Below, piece after piece: positions 19,420 through 28,443 of a stretch of 34,394 nucleotides of DNA. The notes beneath the pieces are model-generated. The model was given only the letters and a program-made list of their open reading frames with translations. It had not been told where the DNA came from and ran no database searches. Source of the stretch: Spirochaetota bacterium. GTDB taxonomy: Bacteria > Spirochaetota > UBA4802 > JAGODF01. Position numbers and translations under genes: made by a program. The DNA lies in NCBI GenBank assembly GCA_026419015.1, contig JAOAAF010000021.1:1-34394 (forward strand), in the 5' to 3' direction. Positions within the stretch are counted from its first letter, which is position 1; each line of letters begins with the position of its first letter.

Positions 19420-19448
19420 GAGAAACACTAATCCTTTTGGTGTTTCTC
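19420..19448 (-). promoter_or_regulatory. Leader hairpin upstream of rny (GAGAAACAC / GTGTTTCTC)
   Basis: Perfect 9-bp inverted repeat with 11-nt loop, 25 nt upstream of the rny ATG. Confidence 0.5.
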
Positions 19449-19499
19449 TGTTAAAATACAAGCAATGCAAAACCCACTCATTACTTCATCAAAAGCACC

Positions 19500-20489
19500 T
19501 CATGGGCATTGCAATTGCGAAATAATCGATAAGTTGACGAGATCCATCTCGTCAGCGCCTCGTGAAATATCATTAAAAGGCTTATTGAGACCAAAAATGA
19601 TAGGGCCAACTAACTTCGCCTTACCAAAAAACTGTACAAGTTTCGAACCAATATTCGCTGCATCTAAATTTGGAAAAATGAGAATATTCGCCATCCCTTT
19701 CAGTGGACTTTCCGGTGCCTTAATTCGCGCAATCGATGGCGATATCGCTGCATCGAGTTGCAATTCCCCATCGACGACACAATTTTTAAGTTTTACTGCT
19801 GTTCGCTCTGCTGCAATTCTCATTTTATCGACCGATTTACCTTTTCCGCTTCCTTTCGTAGAATATGAGAGGAAAGCAATCTTCCCTTTTATGCCCAAAA
19901 AATTTTCCATAAAATAAGCCGCAGCTTCTGCAATTTTACAAAGAACACCCACCGAAGGATCGGGATTAACAACCGGGTCTGCCACAAGAATAACCCCGTT
20001 TTCACCAAGCTGGGGGTTATCCGAAAAAATGAGCAAAAATGACGTTACCACGCCAAACTGCCTGTTCGCCTTAATGATATTAATCCCTGTGCTCAAAACA
20101 CGCGCAGTTGTGTTCTTTAAGCCGGCAATTAGGCAATCGGCTTCATCGAAACGAAGCAAAAGTGCACCGCCTACAATTGGGTCGGCAAGTGCTTCAGCAA
20201 TCAAATCATCCTCAAGAATGCTCATCGCACGGGCCTTTTTGTATTCGTTTCGATAGCGCACTTCTTTTGCAAACACATCAGCTTCGATGACCCGAAAACT
20301 GTGTTCTGCCAAACCTTCTGCCCTGGCATTTGAAATAATAATTTCCTTTCGCCCGATTAGAATCGCTTCCCGAATAAGGTTTTCATTCACTAATTCTTTA
20401 ACCGCACGCACAACGCGGATATCATCTCCTTCAGGAAAGACAATTCTTTTGGGATTTGCTTGAACCCTTTGCTTAAATGACGCTAAAAT
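19500..20489 (-). CDS. pta: Phosphate acetyltransferase
   Basis: RIVFPEGDDIRVVRAVKE, ADPIVGGAL, LLIFSDNPQLGENG, SYSTKGSGKGKSVDKM, NILIFPNLDAANIGSKLVQ. Start placed at ATT 20489 behind AAGGAGG (see finding); the track start is 20564. Confidence 0.93.
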   Translation of the reverse strand: MLASFKQRVQANPKRIVFPEGDDIRVVRAVKELVNENLIREAILIGRKEIIISNARAEGLAEHSFRVIEADVFAKEVRYRNEYKKARAMSILEDDLIAEALADPIVGGALLLRFDEADCLIAGLKNTTARVLSTGINIIKANRQFGVVTSFLLIFSDNPQLGENGVILVADPVVNPDPSVGVLCKIAEAAAYFMENFLGIKGKIAFLSYSTKGSGKGKSVDKMRIAAERTAVKLKNCVVDGELQLDAAISPSIARIKAPESPLKGMANILIFPNLDAANIGSKLVQFFGKAKLVGPIIFGLNKPFNDISRGADEMDLVNLSIISQLQCP

Positions 20490-20627
20490 ATACGCCTCCT
20501 TCAGTTTACGGTATTGAAAAACCAAAAAACGCGAATCTGCAATGCCATAAAATCGACACTGCAAAACGCACGATTAAGTACCTTACAAAAACGGTAAGCT
20601 ATTGCGGATATGTTTTCACGCACGCAG

Positions 20628-21119
20628 TCATTCGCTGCGCGATGAAAACTTTTCTTGAAGCTTTTGCTGCACGAATTGGGGGACTAAGGTAGAAATATCA
20701 CCACCTAAGCTGGCAACTTCTTTTACTATATTTGATGAAAGAAAAGAATATTCTCCTTTTGCCATCATAAAAACTGTTTCGATATCAGGCGCGAGTTTTT
20801 TGTTCATCAATGCAATTGCATATTCGTATTCAAAATCCACTATTGCCCGAAGCCCTCTGACAATAAAATTAACATGGCGCTTTTTACAATATTCTGCCAG
20901 AAGCCCTTCAAAGGTAACTATTTCGATTCCGTTATATAGGCTCTGACAACAATGCTTTAGCATATCCAGCCGCTCTTCAATTGTAAAAAGCGACCTCTTT
21001 GCGCTATTTCGAGCAACGGCAACTATAAGATGATCGCAAATTCGCTTTGCGCGTTCGATTATATCGAGATGGCCGTTGGTCAAAGGATCAAAGGACCCCG
21101 GATATATTCCAATTCGCAT
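20628..21119 (-). CDS. coaD: Phosphopantetheine adenylyltransferase
   Basis: IGIYPGSFDPLTNGHLDIIERA, VRGLRAIVDFEYEYAIALMNKKL, SFLSSNIVKEVASLGGD. Confidence 0.97.
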   Translation of the reverse strand: MRIGIYPGSFDPLTNGHLDIIERAKRICDHLIVAVARNSAKRSLFTIEERLDMLKHCCQSLYNGIEIVTFEGLLAEYCKKRHVNFIVRGLRAIVDFEYEYAIALMNKKLAPDIETVFMMAKGEYSFLSSNIVKEVASLGGDISTLVPQFVQQKLQEKFSSRSE

Positions 21120-21202
21120 AAAAAGCTTTCAAGACCGCAATAAGCAGTACTATCATTCTATTATCGACTCATTTGTCAAGAAAATATAAAAACAAAAATA
21201 AA

Positions 21203-21232
21203 AAAAGCCGGCATGCTAATTTGCCGGCTTTT
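21203..21232 (-). terminator. Intrinsic terminator downstream of the fadD-like gene
   Basis: AAAAGCCGGCA - TGCTAATT - TGCCGGCTTTT, 11-bp perfect stem, then a long A-tract on + (U-tract on -). Confidence 0.85.
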
Positions 21233-21258
21233 ACATTTGTTTTACAAGAATGTCATTT

Positions 21259-23079
21259 TCATTCACCTTTTTCTGGTGGGTACATGCTCTCGATTTCCGC
21301 TGCATATTTTTGTTCAATTACGCGCCGTTTTACTTTTAACGTAGGAGTAAGTTCACCAGTGGCTTGAGTCCACTCCGCATCGAGAAGCTTAAATTTTCGA
21401 ATTTGTTCAACACGCGCAAAATTTTTCGTATATTTTTCAATTTCCTTTGCAATCAAGTCATTCACGCGGCTATCGTTAATGAGTTCTTGCCGGGATGAAA
21501 ACTGAATACCTTGCTTTTTGGCCCATTTTTCCACTTCGGCAAAATTAGGAATTACAAGCGCCGAGAGATATTTTCGGCGATCACCTATGACTGCAATTTG
21601 CTCAATATACTTAGAAGCTTTTACGCTATTTTCAATATTTTGTGGGGAAATATTTTTCCCACCGGCTGTAACAATGATGTCTTTTATTCTTCCAGTAATG
21701 TACAATCTTCCCTGTTCATCAATTGTGCCAATATCCCCTGTGCGAAAATATCCATCTTTTGTGAATGCTTCTCTCGTAGCTTTTCTATTTTTATAATACC
21801 CCATCATTACCTGTGGCCCTTTGATGAGTATCTCTCCTTCATCAGATATTTTGATATCAGTTTCAACAAGAGGCCTTCCAACTGACCCTGGTTTAATTTC
21901 CCCCGGTCGGTTCACATTCGTGACAGGAGTGGTTTCGGTAAGCCCAAAACCTTCCAATACAACAATTCCCATCCCAAGGAAGAATTCTGCGTCGCTGACA
22001 GAAAGCGGTCCTCCGCCCGATACGGCAAAACGAAGCCTATCCAAACCGAGCGCTGCTTTTAATTTTGAATAAAAAAGTTTATCGATAATCTTGTATTCCA
22101 GCGCTAAAATACCGCGCGGTTTTTTGTTTTGGCACACATAGGGGAGATTTCTCCGGGCTACGCTCATGCCCCATTTAAAGATGAGTTTTTTAATTCCTTT
22201 AATATCTGCAACGCGACTTAAAATTCCCGCATGGATTTTTTCGTACAAACGGGGGACGCTAATCAACACATGGGGGCGAATTTCCTGAAGATTTTGTTGA
22301 ATTGTCGAAAAATCTTCTGCAAACGCAACTTTTAGCCCCGCTGCAACTGGCATATAGTACCCAGCAGTTCGTTCGAGCGAATGCGAAAGCGGCAAGAACG
22401 ATAAAAATGTAAAATCGTCTTCAAACATATTCCCAAAATCGGCTTTAATTTGATACAGATTTGATAAGAAGTTATCGTGCGAAAGCATTACGCCTTTCGG
22501 ATTACCAGTTGTCCCCGACGTATATATGATAGTTGCCATATCTTTAAGCTTCACAGCTTTCAAGCGCCTCTCAAATTCCCCTTTGTGTTTTGCGTTATAT
22601 GCTTCTCCCTTTTTGTATGCTTCCTTAAGCGTTATTACACCGGCAGGCTTTTTTGAAATATCATCAAAAATTAGTATTCTTTTTAACGCCTTCAACTTTT
22701 TCTTCACAGCCAATACCCACGACAGATGATCTTCAGTGGCAACAATGCAGATTTTTGAACCAGAATGATCTATCACATATCTTGCTTCCTCGGCAGAATT
22801 TGTCGCATAGATGGGAACATTCACTGCGCCAATTGAAAGAATTGCCTGATCGGCAACCCACCATTCATACCGATTTGGTGAAAAAAGGGCCACCCTATCG
22901 CCCTTTTTAATCCCTTCTGCCATAAGATATCCTGCAAGTTTTCGGATTAGCGCATCCATTTCTTTCCAGGATATATCAACATACTTTCCCCCCATTTTTG
23001 CGGCAACACATGCCTTATCTTGCAATTTTTTTACTTGATCTTGAAACATTTCACCAATCGAATTGTATTCCTTTTCCAT
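21259..23079 (-). CDS. fadD: Long-chain acyl-CoA synthetase (AMP-forming)
   Basis: IIYTSGTTGNPKGVMLSHDN, EGFGLTETTPV, GYFRTGDIGTIDEQGRLYITGRIKDIIVTAGGKNISPQNIE. Confidence 0.93.
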   Translation of the reverse strand: MEKEYNSIGEMFQDQVKKLQDKACVAAKMGGKYVDISWKEMDALIRKLAGYLMAEGIKKGDRVALFSPNRYEWWVADQAILSIGAVNVPIYATNSAEEARYVIDHSGSKICIVATEDHLSWVLAVKKKLKALKRILIFDDISKKPAGVITLKEAYKKGEAYNAKHKGEFERRLKAVKLKDMATIIYTSGTTGNPKGVMLSHDNFLSNLYQIKADFGNMFEDDFTFLSFLPLSHSLERTAGYYMPVAAGLKVAFAEDFSTIQQNLQEIRPHVLISVPRLYEKIHAGILSRVADIKGIKKLIFKWGMSVARRNLPYVCQNKKPRGILALEYKIIDKLFYSKLKAALGLDRLRFAVSGGGPLSVSDAEFFLGMGIVVLEGFGLTETTPVTNVNRPGEIKPGSVGRPLVETDIKISDEGEILIKGPQVMMGYYKNRKATREAFTKDGYFRTGDIGTIDEQGRLYITGRIKDIIVTAGGKNISPQNIENSVKASKYIEQIAVIGDRRKYLSALVIPNFAEVEKWAKKQGIQFSSRQELINDSRVNDLIAKEIEKYTKNFARVEQIRKFKLLDAEWTQATGELTPTLKVKRRVIEQKYAAEIESMYPPEKGE

Positions 23080-23203
23080 CGCTCCTCCTTTAATTTTTAA
23101 AGAAATGAAGAAATTCTCATACCATTTCCCATCATTGGAAAGCGGCCTTATTTTTCAAGAAATATTTCCCCTTTTCAGGGAAATGAATCGAAGTTTCATT
23201 TTG

Positions 23204-24661
23204 CTATTTACAACTTTCAACGACTTCTTCATATACCTTCAACACCGTTTGGTCTTTTTGGGGAAAGATAGCATTTATGATCAGCATTGCGAAAAAATTT
23301 GCAAAAAAACCCGGTACAAGTTCATATACGATTTCGCTTAAACCCATTGCTTTCCACACTATCAAAACTGCGGTTCCAACAATCATGCCAACGAGCGCTG
23401 CGCGATGAGTTGTATTTCGCGAAAATAGCGCAAAAAGCACTACCGGCCCAAATGCTGCACCAAATCCACCCCACGCATGCGATACCACGCTAAATACTGT
23501 ATTCGTTCTTTCTAATGCGAACACTATTGCTACTGCTGAAACAAGTATTACGCTCAACCGTCCCATGATCACCTGTTTTCTTTCTTTTAATTTTTCTTCC
23601 ATACAAACAAGATAGATATCTTCCGTAAGATTTGATGAACACACTAACAGTTGCGAATCAGCTGTCGACATGATGGCAGAAAGAAGGGCTGAAAGCAAAA
23701 AGCCGGTTATCAATGGGGGAAAAAGCTTTTGCGTCATATAAATGTACACTTTCTCTTCCGCTCCTCCTTGAAGCCCCGGCACAAGAGAAATGCCCATCAT
23801 ACCTATTGCAATTGCTCCCCCTAAAGAACCTACAAGCCACCAAAGTGCGATCTTTCGAGCAGCAGGAATATTTTCAGCTGAATTGATTGCCATAAATCGC
23901 ACCAAAATGTGCGGTTGACCAAAATAGCCGAGCCCCCATCCCAAAAGCGAAATTACCGCACAGAACGGAAACTGACCCTCAGGAAATATGCCTGTGAAGA
24001 ATACATGGGATGCAAAGCCTCCCCACAATCCTTCCGTATGATGCACAGAAAAATACGAAATGGCCACTGTAAGAATGATCCCACAGACCATGATCATCCC
24101 CTGCAAAAGGTCTGTCCATGCAACTGCAAGAAATCCACCCAAAAAGGTATACGCAACGATTATTCCACTTCCGACCATCACGGCTATCGGATAATCGATT
24201 CCAAGGACTTCTTCAAAGAGTTTCCCCGATGCAACAAAACCCGATGAAACGTAAATTGTAAAAAAGAACAATGTGATGAGTGAAGTCACAATGCGCAGTA
24301 ACCCTGAAGTATCGTTAAACCTCCTTTCAAAAAAAATGGGAATGGTAATCGCATGCAGAGTCGCCGTATAGATGCGCAGTCGCTTCGAGACAAATTTCCA
24401 GTTCGCATACGTACCCGCAAAAAGCCCTAACGCAATCCATAGTGCCGATACACCGCGGGAATATACGGCGCCAGGCAATCCCATTAAAAGCCATCCACTC
24501 ATGTCGCTTGCCTGTGCAGAAATTGCAGTAACCCATTTGCCCAGTTTTCTGCCACCAAGAAAAAAATCATCCACATGGGATGCACGGCGATACGCATACA
24601 ATCCTATCGCAAGCATGATCGCATAATACACAATAAACGATACCACAATTGGAAGTTCCAT
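23204..24661 (-). CDS. putP: Sodium:solute symporter, PutP-like
   Basis: DFFLGGRKLGKWVTAISAQASDMSGWLLMGLPGAVY, GGFLAVAWTDLLQG, multiple TMs, SAIMSTADSQLLV; ATG at 24661. Confidence 0.9.
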   Translation of the reverse strand: MELPIVVSFIVYYAIMLAIGLYAYRRASHVDDFFLGGRKLGKWVTAISAQASDMSGWLLMGLPGAVYSRGVSALWIALGLFAGTYANWKFVSKRLRIYTATLHAITIPIFFERRFNDTSGLLRIVTSLITLFFFTIYVSSGFVASGKLFEEVLGIDYPIAVMVGSGIIVAYTFLGGFLAVAWTDLLQGMIMVCGIILTVAISYFSVHHTEGLWGGFASHVFFTGIFPEGQFPFCAVISLLGWGLGYFGQPHILVRFMAINSAENIPAARKIALWWLVGSLGGAIAIGMMGISLVPGLQGGAEEKVYIYMTQKLFPPLITGFLLSALLSAIMSTADSQLLVCSSNLTEDIYLVCMEEKLKERKQVIMGRLSVILVSAVAIVFALERTNTVFSVVSHAWGGFGAAFGPVVLFALFSRNTTHRAALVGMIVGTAVLIVWKAMGLSEIVYELVPGFFANFFAMLIINAIFPQKDQTVLKVYEEVVESCK

Positions 24662-24681
24662 AGATACCACCTCGTAAAACG

Positions 24682-24710
24682 CATCTATGCGCTATACCGT
24701 GATCTGTCAA
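24682..24710 (-). promoter_or_regulatory. Sigma70-like promoter for putP
   Basis: On - strand TTGACA (24705-24710), 17-bp spacer, TAGATG (24682-24687), 21 bp upstream of the ATG at 24661. Confidence 0.55.
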
Positions 24711-24762
24711 TCATGAATACGATGCGTTAATTTTTGGTCAAATTTTTACAGAAATCAAAAAA

Positions 24763-24786
24763 GCGAGCAATTGCTCATTTTTTTTC
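24763..24786 (+). terminator. Terminator-like hairpin in the leader of the dehydratase operon
   Basis: GCGAGC AATT GCTC followed by A and T8, flanked by A6; lies 56 bp upstream of the GTG start at 24842. Confidence 0.5.
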
Positions 24787-24841
24787 TTGCATTTTTGTGG
24801 CGCTCGCCGAGGATGGAGAAAATAGACAAAGGAGAACGTTG

Positions 24842-25873
24842 GTGCGTATACTTGCATATTTCGATTCATCGCACGACATGCCCGAGGAAATAATAATCGC
24901 TGCTGGATTTACGCCAATGAAAATAATGGGAGATGTTCATCAACCGAATGACCCGGCAGACCAATATTTGCAAAAATTCTTCTGCCCTGCTGCGCGCAGT
25001 TTCCTTACGCAAGCTCTTGCCCAATCCGCCCAATGGGCAGGGATTGTTGTTGCACACGGGTGCGATGCAACAAACAGGCACTACGATGTATGGAAGCGCC
25101 ATGTACAAACCCCCTTTCTTTACTGGTTCAACAGTCCCATTCGTAATGATGACATCGCAAAGCGTTTTTACATTGCCGAGCTTAAACGATTAATCGCTGC
25201 ACTTGAAAAACATTTCAATATTTCAATCTCGCACGATAATCTGAAATCAGCAATTGCACAATCAAACGAAATAAAAATCCGTTTAAAAACGATTGCGGCG
25301 CTGCGCTCTACGAAAGATATTTCCAACAGCGAATACTTCAACACCATCGTCGCATGCCTCACGAAACCAAAAAACGAATGCATTGACCTTTTAAAACAAA
25401 TCGAAGTTGAGTGGAAAAATAGACCCCCGTTTCCACAAAATAAAAAGCGATTTTACCTTACTGGTTCAGACATCACCTATGTAGAGTGGATGGAACTTCT
25501 GGATGAATGCAGTATTCGAATTGTCCGTGATGATCTTTCAATTGGGGAACGATATTTCACAACAACCATTCCAGAAGGCAACGATCCTCTCGAAGCAATT
25601 GCAGAATACTATCTTACCATACCACGCCCGGCAACAAAAATATCGCTTGATGGTAGAATCGAATTCATCGTAAACTCTTTGAGGGAAACGCCTGTCGATG
25701 CAGTGCTTTCCCAAAATTTGAAATTCTGTGAACCATACGCATACGATGCAGTACCCGTAAACAACGAGCTTCGCAAAAGAGGTTTTAAGGTCTTACACCT
25801 TGAGCGGGAGTTTACACCTCTATTTGACCAGCAGGTGATCAACCGAATTTCCGCATTTCGTGAGATGTTATGA
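24842..25873 (+). CDS. 2-hydroxyacyl-CoA dehydratase / benzoyl-CoA reductase family (HgdB/BcrC-like) subunit 1
   Basis: GTG start with aaaggag RBS; FFCPAARS, AHGCDATNRHYDVW, LKFCEPYAYD supply the three family cysteines. Confidence 0.82.
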   Translation: MRILAYFDSSHDMPEEIIIAAGFTPMKIMGDVHQPNDPADQYLQKFFCPAARSFLTQALAQSAQWAGIVVAHGCDATNRHYDVWKRHVQTPFLYWFNSPIRNDDIAKRFYIAELKRLIAALEKHFNISISHDNLKSAIAQSNEIKIRLKTIAALRSTKDISNSEYFNTIVACLTKPKNECIDLLKQIEVEWKNRPPFPQNKKRFYLTGSDITYVEWMELLDECSIRIVRDDLSIGERYFTTTIPEGNDPLEAIAEYYLTIPRPATKISLDGRIEFIVNSLRETPVDAVLSQNLKFCEPYAYDAVPVNNELRKRGFKVLHLEREFTPLFDQQVINRISAFREML

Positions 25874-25881
25874 GGAATACC

Positions 25882-27159
25882 ATGGCACAGCAACACGCTA
25901 CTTCACAATCGCCTATTCGAATCAAAACTCTCCCACATGCACAAGAATTAAAAAAGCCAATGATGTACTATTTTTTGCGAAGCATTATCTATCCAAAACT
26001 GCCGTGGAAGCTTACCGCATGGACAGGTGCTGGATTCCCAATTGAACTTTTGTGGGCTTACAATGTATTTCCACTTCATCCCGAAAATATGGCAACAGTT
26101 GCTGCGGCACGGAAACAATCACAGCGCCTCATTGAACATGCCGAAGGGATGGGATATTCGAGAGATCTCTGTTCGTACTGCAAAACCAATTTTGGTGCAG
26201 TGGACACGAAGATAAAAACATCGCTCGGTGGCATCGCGAAACCCGATTTCATCGCCATCACGAACACTATCTGCGATACTCATTGGAAATGGTTTCAAAT
26301 CCAAGCGCGAAACTTTAATGTTCCCGCTTTTATTTTTGATTGCCCAAGCTATGTGAGCGGCACCAGCGATGAAACCCTGGAAGGATATATCGACTATCTG
26401 GTTGAACAGTTTTTTGACTTCGCGGCATTTATGGAAAAGCATTTCGGGAAAAAGCTTACCGAAAAGAAAATGCGAAAGGTATTGGAAAAATCGGACAGGC
26501 TTTGTCAACTGTGGCAAGAAATTTACGAATTGCGGAAAGCAATTCCTGCTCCATACAGTTCAGCTGAAACATCTGCTTCGTTTTTCCCACTCGTTGTTTT
26601 GTGCGGAGTCGATGTCGGTATAAAGTTTTTCGAAAAAATTTTAGCCGATCTCAAAGAGCGTGTGGCAAAGGGTGAAGGAACTCTTACTTCGGGAAAAGAA
26701 AAATATCGCCTCCTCTTTGAAGGCATTCCTTTCTGGTATAAAATGAAATTCATGTACGAACTTGCAAACTACGAAGCGGTTGTGGTATACGAACCATATA
26801 CGTATTCCTTTGGCCCTCGAAAACCGCTTAATTTAAGCCTTGAAGAAACTCTTCGCCACGTCGCTCGTCTTATGCTCGATATCCCTTACAGTTATAATCT
26901 TGAAAAGCGCATCGATTACTTCAAACGCTGCATTGCCGAATACAACATCGATGGCGTCATTTTGCACGAAAATATGTCATGTCGGCCTTCGTGTTCTGGA
27001 ATGCTCGATTTGAAAGAAGCAATACAAAAGGAATGCAAAATACCAGTTCTTATTCTACAATGCGACATGAACGATCCCCGCGCGTATGCGGAAGGACCAA
27101 TCAAGACGCGCATCGAAGGATTTATTGAACTTTTGGCTGCCAACAAAAAAGCGAAATAA
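25882..27159 (+). CDS. 2-hydroxyacyl-CoA dehydratase family subunit 2
   Basis: WTGAGFPIELLWAYNVFPLHPEN, DLCSYCKTNFG, NTICDTHWKWFQ, HENMSCRPSCSGMLDLKE; ATG at 25882 behind gagg. Confidence 0.9.
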   Translation: MAQQHATSQSPIRIKTLPHAQELKKPMMYYFLRSIIYPKLPWKLTAWTGAGFPIELLWAYNVFPLHPENMATVAAARKQSQRLIEHAEGMGYSRDLCSYCKTNFGAVDTKIKTSLGGIAKPDFIAITNTICDTHWKWFQIQARNFNVPAFIFDCPSYVSGTSDETLEGYIDYLVEQFFDFAAFMEKHFGKKLTEKKMRKVLEKSDRLCQLWQEIYELRKAIPAPYSSAETSASFFPLVVLCGVDVGIKFFEKILADLKERVAKGEGTLTSGKEKYRLLFEGIPFWYKMKFMYELANYEAVVVYEPYTYSFGPRKPLNLSLEETLRHVARLMLDIPYSYNLEKRIDYFKRCIAEYNIDGVILHENMSCRPSCSGMLDLKEAIQKECKIPVLILQCDMNDPRAYAEGPIKTRIEGFIELLAANKKAK

Positions 27160-27252
27160 ATATCTTCGTGTTTTTCGAATAGTTTCCTTGACAAAATTTT
27201 GTTTTTCCCAATTTTGTAACTGTGATAATTTTAAAGAAACAACTATATTTTT

Positions 27253-28443
27253 ATGGAAACTGTTCCCATTAAAAAAACATACGAAGAAATAAATGCTCGC
27301 ATAAAAAAAGGTGAAGCAGTGGTAGTCACTGCTGAAGAGATGGTCAACATCGTAAAACGCGAAGGCGTAAAATCCGCTTTTAAAAAGGTAGATGTGGTTA
27401 CCACAGGTACATTCGGTGCCATGTGTTCTTCTGGGGCTTTTCTCAATTTTGGTCATACTACGCCTCGCATGAAAGCAACAAAGGTGTGGCTTAACGATGT
27501 CGAAGCCTATGGGGGGCTTGCTGCTGTTGACTGTTACATAGGTGCAACGCAAGTCCAAGAAGACGACCCTCTCAACAAAGTTCACCCTGGCAAATTTCAA
27601 TATGGCGGGGGACATGTCATCGAAGATCTCATTGCAGGAAGACCGGTACGGCTAAGAGCGAAAGCGTATGGCACTGATTGTTATCCGTTAAGGGAGTTTG
27701 AAAAAACTATTACGATACGCGATCTTCGCAATGCATTCCTCTACAATCCGCGCAATTGTTATCAAAATTATAACTGTGCAGTAAACTGTTCAAAAAAAAC
27801 AATATATACTTACATGGGAATTCTTCGGCCGCACATGGCTAATGCGACATACTCAAGCGCAGGGCAGCTCAGCCCACTGTTAAAAGATCCCTACTATTGG
27901 ACTATTGGTACTGGTACAAAAATATTCTTAGCTGGTTCGGTTGGCGTTGTCACCTGGCAAGGCACACAACATTCGCCCAATTGCATTCGTGGAGAAAATG
28001 GCATACCAAAAGAAGGTGCAGGAACCATTGCAGTAACGGGCGATATGAAACAGATGAATGCGCGATACATTCGCGGTGCTTCAATTACTGGATATGGATG
28101 CTCATTGTTTGTGGGCATTGGCATCCCAATCCCAATCCTTAATGAAGAATTAGCATATTTTACTGGAATTGGCGATGAAGAAATTTTCTGTCAGGTGATC
28201 GATTATGGAAATGATTATCCACTTGGACAGCCAAAAAGCCTTGGCGAAGTAAGCTATGCGCAACTCAAAAGCGGACAAATTCACATTTTAGGCAAAACTA
28301 TTCCTACTGCACCGCTTTCGAGCTATCCAATGGCGCGCGAAATTGCATGCAAGTTAAAACAATGGATACAAGATCAAAAATTTACATTGGGAATTCCACA
28401 ATTCCCACTACCAACAATCCCGTGTACAATTACCATTGAATAG
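27253..28443 (+). CDS. DUF39 / COG1900 homocysteine biosynthesis protein (L-aspartate semialdehyde sulfurtransferase-like), without C-terminal CBS domains
   Basis: KTYEEINARIKKGEAVVVTAEEM, TTGTFGAMCSSGAFLNFGH, GGLAAVDCYIGATQ, GGGHVIEDLIAG; 396 aa. Confidence 0.9.
   Translation: METVPIKKTYEEINARIKKGEAVVVTAEEMVNIVKREGVKSAFKKVDVVTTGTFGAMCSSGAFLNFGHTTPRMKATKVWLNDVEAYGGLAAVDCYIGATQVQEDDPLNKVHPGKFQYGGGHVIEDLIAGRPVRLRAKAYGTDCYPLREFEKTITIRDLRNAFLYNPRNCYQNYNCAVNCSKKTIYTYMGILRPHMANATYSSAGQLSPLLKDPYYWTIGTGTKIFLAGSVGVVTWQGTQHSPNCIRGENGIPKEGAGTIAVTGDMKQMNARYIRGASITGYGCSLFVGIGIPIPILNEELAYFTGIGDEEIFCQVIDYGNDYPLGQPKSLGEVSYAQLKSGQIHILGKTIPTAPLSSYPMAREIACKLKQWIQDQKFTLGIPQFPLPTIPCTITIE

Noticed and set aside
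27160-27252. SAM/SAH/homocysteine-type riboswitch before DUF39
   Set aside because: Gap is only 93 nt, very AT-rich, with no recognisable riboswitch core; only a short palindrome.
27055-27615. 186-aa - strand ORF spanning the dehydratase end, intergenic gap and DUF39 start
   Set aside because: Crosses a gap and two strong + strand genes antisense; no domain or RBS; Phe-rich shadow translation.
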